The notes below the pieces were generated by a model. That model was not told where the DNA came from, made no database searches, and was given only the letters and a program-made list of their open reading frames with translations. A program made the translations under genes and the position numbers. Of a stretch of DNA of 64,000 nucleotides, positions 61,905-64,000 are shown one piece after another (the stretch's first letter is position 1; each line of letters opens with the position of its first letter). Location: the NCBI RefSeq assembly GCF_900105415.1, contig NZ_FNSM01000001.1, forward strand, positions 5,295,501 to 5,359,500, read 5' to 3'. Source of the stretch: Streptomyces sp. TLI_105 (GTDB taxonomy: Bacteria; Actinomycetota; Actinomycetes; Streptomycetales; Streptomycetaceae).

Positions 61905-62354
61905 ATGAACGACACGACCGTGACGCTCGTAGGGAACGTGGCGACGGCAGTGGAGTACCGGGACACGGTGGCGGGCGGAGTGGCCCGCTTCCGGTTCGCG
62001 GTGACCGCGCGCCGCTGGGACCGGGAGCGGGGCCTCTGGTCCGACGGGAACACCAGCTTCTACACGGTGTCGGCCTGGCGCTCGCTCGGCGCCAACCTCG
62101 CCGCCTCGGTCTCCGTGGGGGAACCACTCGTCGTGTACGGGCGGCTGAAGGTCCGTGAGGAGGAGCGCGACGGGCAGCGCAAGACCTTCGTGGACGTGGA
62201 CGCGATGGCCGTGGGGCACGACCTGAGCAGGGGGACGGCGGCCTTCCGGCGCGCCGCCCGGGCGGAACCCGCACCGCAGCCGGAGCAGGACCCGTGGACG
62301 GCGGCGGCGGAGGAGGGGACGGCCGCGGCACCCCAGTTGGTAACCGCGTCCTGA
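61905..62354 (+). CDS. ssbB: Single-stranded DNA-binding protein (SsbB-type)
   Basis: 149 residues. An OB fold with VTLVGNVATAVEYRDT, RFRFAVTARRWDRERGLWSDGNTSFYTVSAWRSLGAN and VVYGRLKVREEERDGQRKTFVDVDA. The tail is short and Ala/Glu-rich (ends LVTAS) and lacks the acidic DDDIPF tip of the essential SsbA, so this is the second, SsbB-like paralog, linked in Streptomyces to chromosome segregation during sporulation. It lies 180 bases after dynB in the same direction. GGGGG upstream of ATG 61905 is a weak ribosome site. Confidence 0.85.
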   Translation: MNDTTVTLVGNVATAVEYRDTVAGGVARFRFAVTARRWDRERGLWSDGNTSFYTVSAWRSLGANLAASVSVGEPLVVYGRLKVREEERDGQRKTFVDVDAMAVGHDLSRGTAAFRRAARAEPAPQPEQDPWTAAAEEGTAAAPQLVTAS

Positions 62355-62393
62355 CCTTGTGTTGTGGGGATTTGTCGACCAACTTGCTTTGCT

Positions 62394-62422
62394 GATAACG
62401 ATTCCGAGTCGGAATGGTTATC
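62394..62422. promoter_or_regulatory. 29-base near-perfect palindrome upstream of the surface-protein gene
   Basis: Outer arms GATAAC/GTTATC and inner arms ATTCCGA/TCGGAAT are symmetric about G62408; only two symmetric positions (62400 and 62416) fail to pair. It lies 40 bases after the ssbB stop and 158 bases before the surface-protein start. It has no T-run, so an operator is as likely as a terminator. Confidence 0.65.
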
Positions 62423-62579
62423 TGACCGCACGACAGGGCACCCGGGGGCTTCGCGTCCCTAGGATTCCCGGATACTCATGTGGCACGTGAGCCCATTGAG
62501 TCTGTGAGTCTTGCTGGCGTGCGCTCCCCCCACGCGAATCGACCAAGTTCGCGGAGTGTCTCGCCCGGAGGGGAATCCA

Positions 62580-64000
62580 ATGTTTTCAGTTCGTGGGCGT
62601 GGCGTTGCCCGTCTCGCCGCCACGATCCTGGTCTCCGGCCTCGTCGCGACCGGCGCGATAGCGACCGCCGGTCCGGCCCTGGCCGATGACAACGCCCCGG
62701 GCACCGGTGGCGTCATGGCGAAGTTCGGCGGCATGACGGAAGACGCGGGCGCCGTCGAGATCACCGAGAAGAACGGCACCAAGTGGTCGGTCAACGGTGG
62801 TCTGTTCAAGATGGAGGTCGACGGCGGGGGAAGCCTCTTCACCTACTGCATCGACCTCCGCACCCCGGCGAAGCGTGACTTCAACTACAAGGAAGTCGGC
62901 TGGGACGAGTCCTCCCTGCACAACAACGGCAACGCGGGCAAGATCCTCTGGATCCTGGAGCACGCCTACCCGAAGCTGTCCGCCGAGACCCTCGGTGGCA
63001 ACGCGGGCGTCGACCTCTCCAAGCAGGAGGCCGCGGCCGGCACCCAGGCCGCCATCTGGACCCTCTCCGACGACGTCGTCGCCACGCCGAAGGACGAGGA
63101 CGCCGAGAAGCTGAAGGAGTACCTGCTCGAGAAGGCGGTCGAGCTCGACGAGCCGACGGCCTCCCTGAGCCTCTCCCCGGCCACCGTGGCGGGCAAGGCC
63201 GGCGAGAAGCTCGGCCCGATCACCGTCACCACCAACGCCACCGCCAAGCTCGCGGCCGCCCCGGGCGCCCCCGCCGGCGTCCAGGTCGTCGGCAAGGACG
63301 GCAAGCCGGTCACCGAGGCCAAGAACGGCGACGAGATCTACTTCGACGTCCCGGCCGGCACCGCCGACGGCACCGCCGAGCTGACCGCCGAGGCCACCAC
63401 CAAGGTCTCGCTCGGCCGCGCCTTCGTCTCCGTCGACGGCCCGTCCCAGACCCTGATCCTGGCCGGTTCCAGCGACTCCACCGTCACCGCCAAGGCCTCC
63501 GCCACGTGGGCCAAGAAGGGTGCCGTCCCGTCCGTCACGGTCGCCAAGGACTGCGCCAAGGGCGGCCTGGAGATCATCGCCGGCAACAAGGGCGACGAGG
63601 CCTGGACCTTCGACCTGAAGGGCACCTCGTACACGATCGGCGCCGGTGAGACGAAGACCATCACGGTCCCGCTCGCCGAGGACGAGGCGTACAAGTTCAC
63701 GATCACCGGCCCGAACGGCTTCGAGGAGTCCTTCGAGGGCGTCCTGGACTGCAAGACGGCCACCCCCGGCCCGAAGCCGTCGGAGACCCCCTCCACCACC
63801 CCTTCGGCCACGCCTTCCACCCCGTCGACCACGGGCGGCACGACCGGTGACACCACCGGCACCACGACCGGTGGCGGCGACCTCGCCGAGACCGGCAGCT
63901 CCAGCGCCACCCCGATGATCGCCGGCATCGCCGCCGCGCTCGTCGTGATCGGCGGCGGCGCGGTGTTCTTCCTCCGCAAGAAGAAGACCGCCGGCCAGTG
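62580..64000 (+). CDS. Cys-Gln thioester (TED) surface adhesin-like protein with LAETG sorting signal
   Basis: 473 residues are visible; the last two bases (TG) fit a stop one base beyond the window. A signal peptide ends near ALADDN. The thioester domain has Cys in FTYCID (residue 90) and Gln in TQAAIW (residue 156), the pair that forms an internal thioester able to bind host or environmental surfaces covalently. Beta domains follow, then a Thr/Ser/Pro linker, LAETG (435-439), a hydrophobic helix and RKKKTAGQ. LAxTG is the motif of class E sortases in high-GC bacteria. GGAGGGG precedes ATG 62580. Confidence 0.88.
   Translation, partial: MFSVRGRGVARLAATILVSGLVATGAIATAGPALADDNAPGTGGVMAKFGGMTEDAGAVEITEKNGTKWSVNGGLFKMEVDGGGSLFTYCIDLRTPAKRDFNYKEVGWDESSLHNNGNAGKILWILEHAYPKLSAETLGGNAGVDLSKQEAAAGTQAAIWTLSDDVVATPKDEDAEKLKEYLLEKAVELDEPTASLSLSPATVAGKAGEKLGPITVTTNATAKLAAAPGAPAGVQVVGKDGKPVTEAKNGDEIYFDVPAGTADGTAELTAEATTKVSLGRAFVSVDGPSQTLILAGSSDSTVTAKASATWAKKGAVPSVTVAKDCAKGGLEIIAGNKGDEAWTFDLKGTSYTIGAGETKTITVPLAEDEAYKFTITGPNGFEESFEGVLDCKTATPGPKPSETPSTTPSATPSTPSTTGGTTGDTTGTTTGGGDLAETGSSSATPMIAGIAAALVVIGGGAVFFLRKKKTAGQ

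Overview
The window is high-GC actinobacterial chromosome, almost certainly Streptomyces. Evidence: strong third-position GC, frequent GTG starts with GGAGG-type ribosome sites, a SARP regulator, a PucR/GAF regulator, the sporulation dynamin pair followed by an SsbB-type protein, and a Cys-Gln thioester surface protein ending in an LAETG sorting signal.

Layout. 0-1.4 kb: a frameshifted IS200/IS605-type tnpB (running off the left edge) abuts a 5'-truncated EamA transporter. 1.4-2.7 kb: a P-loop kinase-like gene and a Uma2 nuclease-like gene. 2.7-7.05 kb: a LacI regulator, its operator, and a divergent three-gene catabolic operon (Gfo/Idh dehydrogenase, DUF993 aldolase-like protein, sugar-phosphate isomerase/epimerase) ending in a strong hairpin. 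7.1-11.5 kb: a secreted I36-type inhibitor, recD2 and citrate synthase. 11.9-16.7 kb: a CsoR-box-controlled copper operon (copZ then copA, minus strand) split by an IS607-type element. 16.8-22.8 kb: antiporter, TetR/MMPL pair with nested operator, a secreted tachylectin-like propeller protein and a small HTH protein. 23-29.35 kb: inositol catabolism (iolC-iolB-iolD-mmsA with a divergent IolE-like gene). 29.5-33 kb: an unusual hydrolase-ABC ATPase fusion with its permease. 33-36.1 kb: LuxR-type regulator, VWA lipoprotein, DUF1772 protein. 36.3-40.9 kb: SARP regulator, PucR/GAF regulator, and an IS701-like protein that has lost its first catalytic aspartate. 41.2-48.4 kb: paired fluoride channels, uricase, a winged-helix protein, a DUF2079 membrane protein and two secreted proteins. 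48.4-52.5 kb: two divergent NIS siderophore synthetases, one carrying six 48-bp tandem repeats, plus a cupin. 52.6-55.5 kb: LysR, AhpD-like/HxlR pair with a large operator, PhzF-like protein. 55.7-58 kb: a broken P-loop gene joined to a truncated tyrosine integrase beside tRNA-Arg(UCU), the scar of an integrative element. 58.2-64 kb: dynA-dynB, ssbB and the thioester surface protein.

The genes mostly belong to small self-contained modules, each with a local regulator and a visible operator: LacI/sugar, CsoR/copper, TetR/MMPL, HxlR/AhpD. Three places show mobile DNA damage (left edge, copper operon, tRNA-Arg). No CRISPR array, rRNA gene or large biosynthetic cluster is visible.
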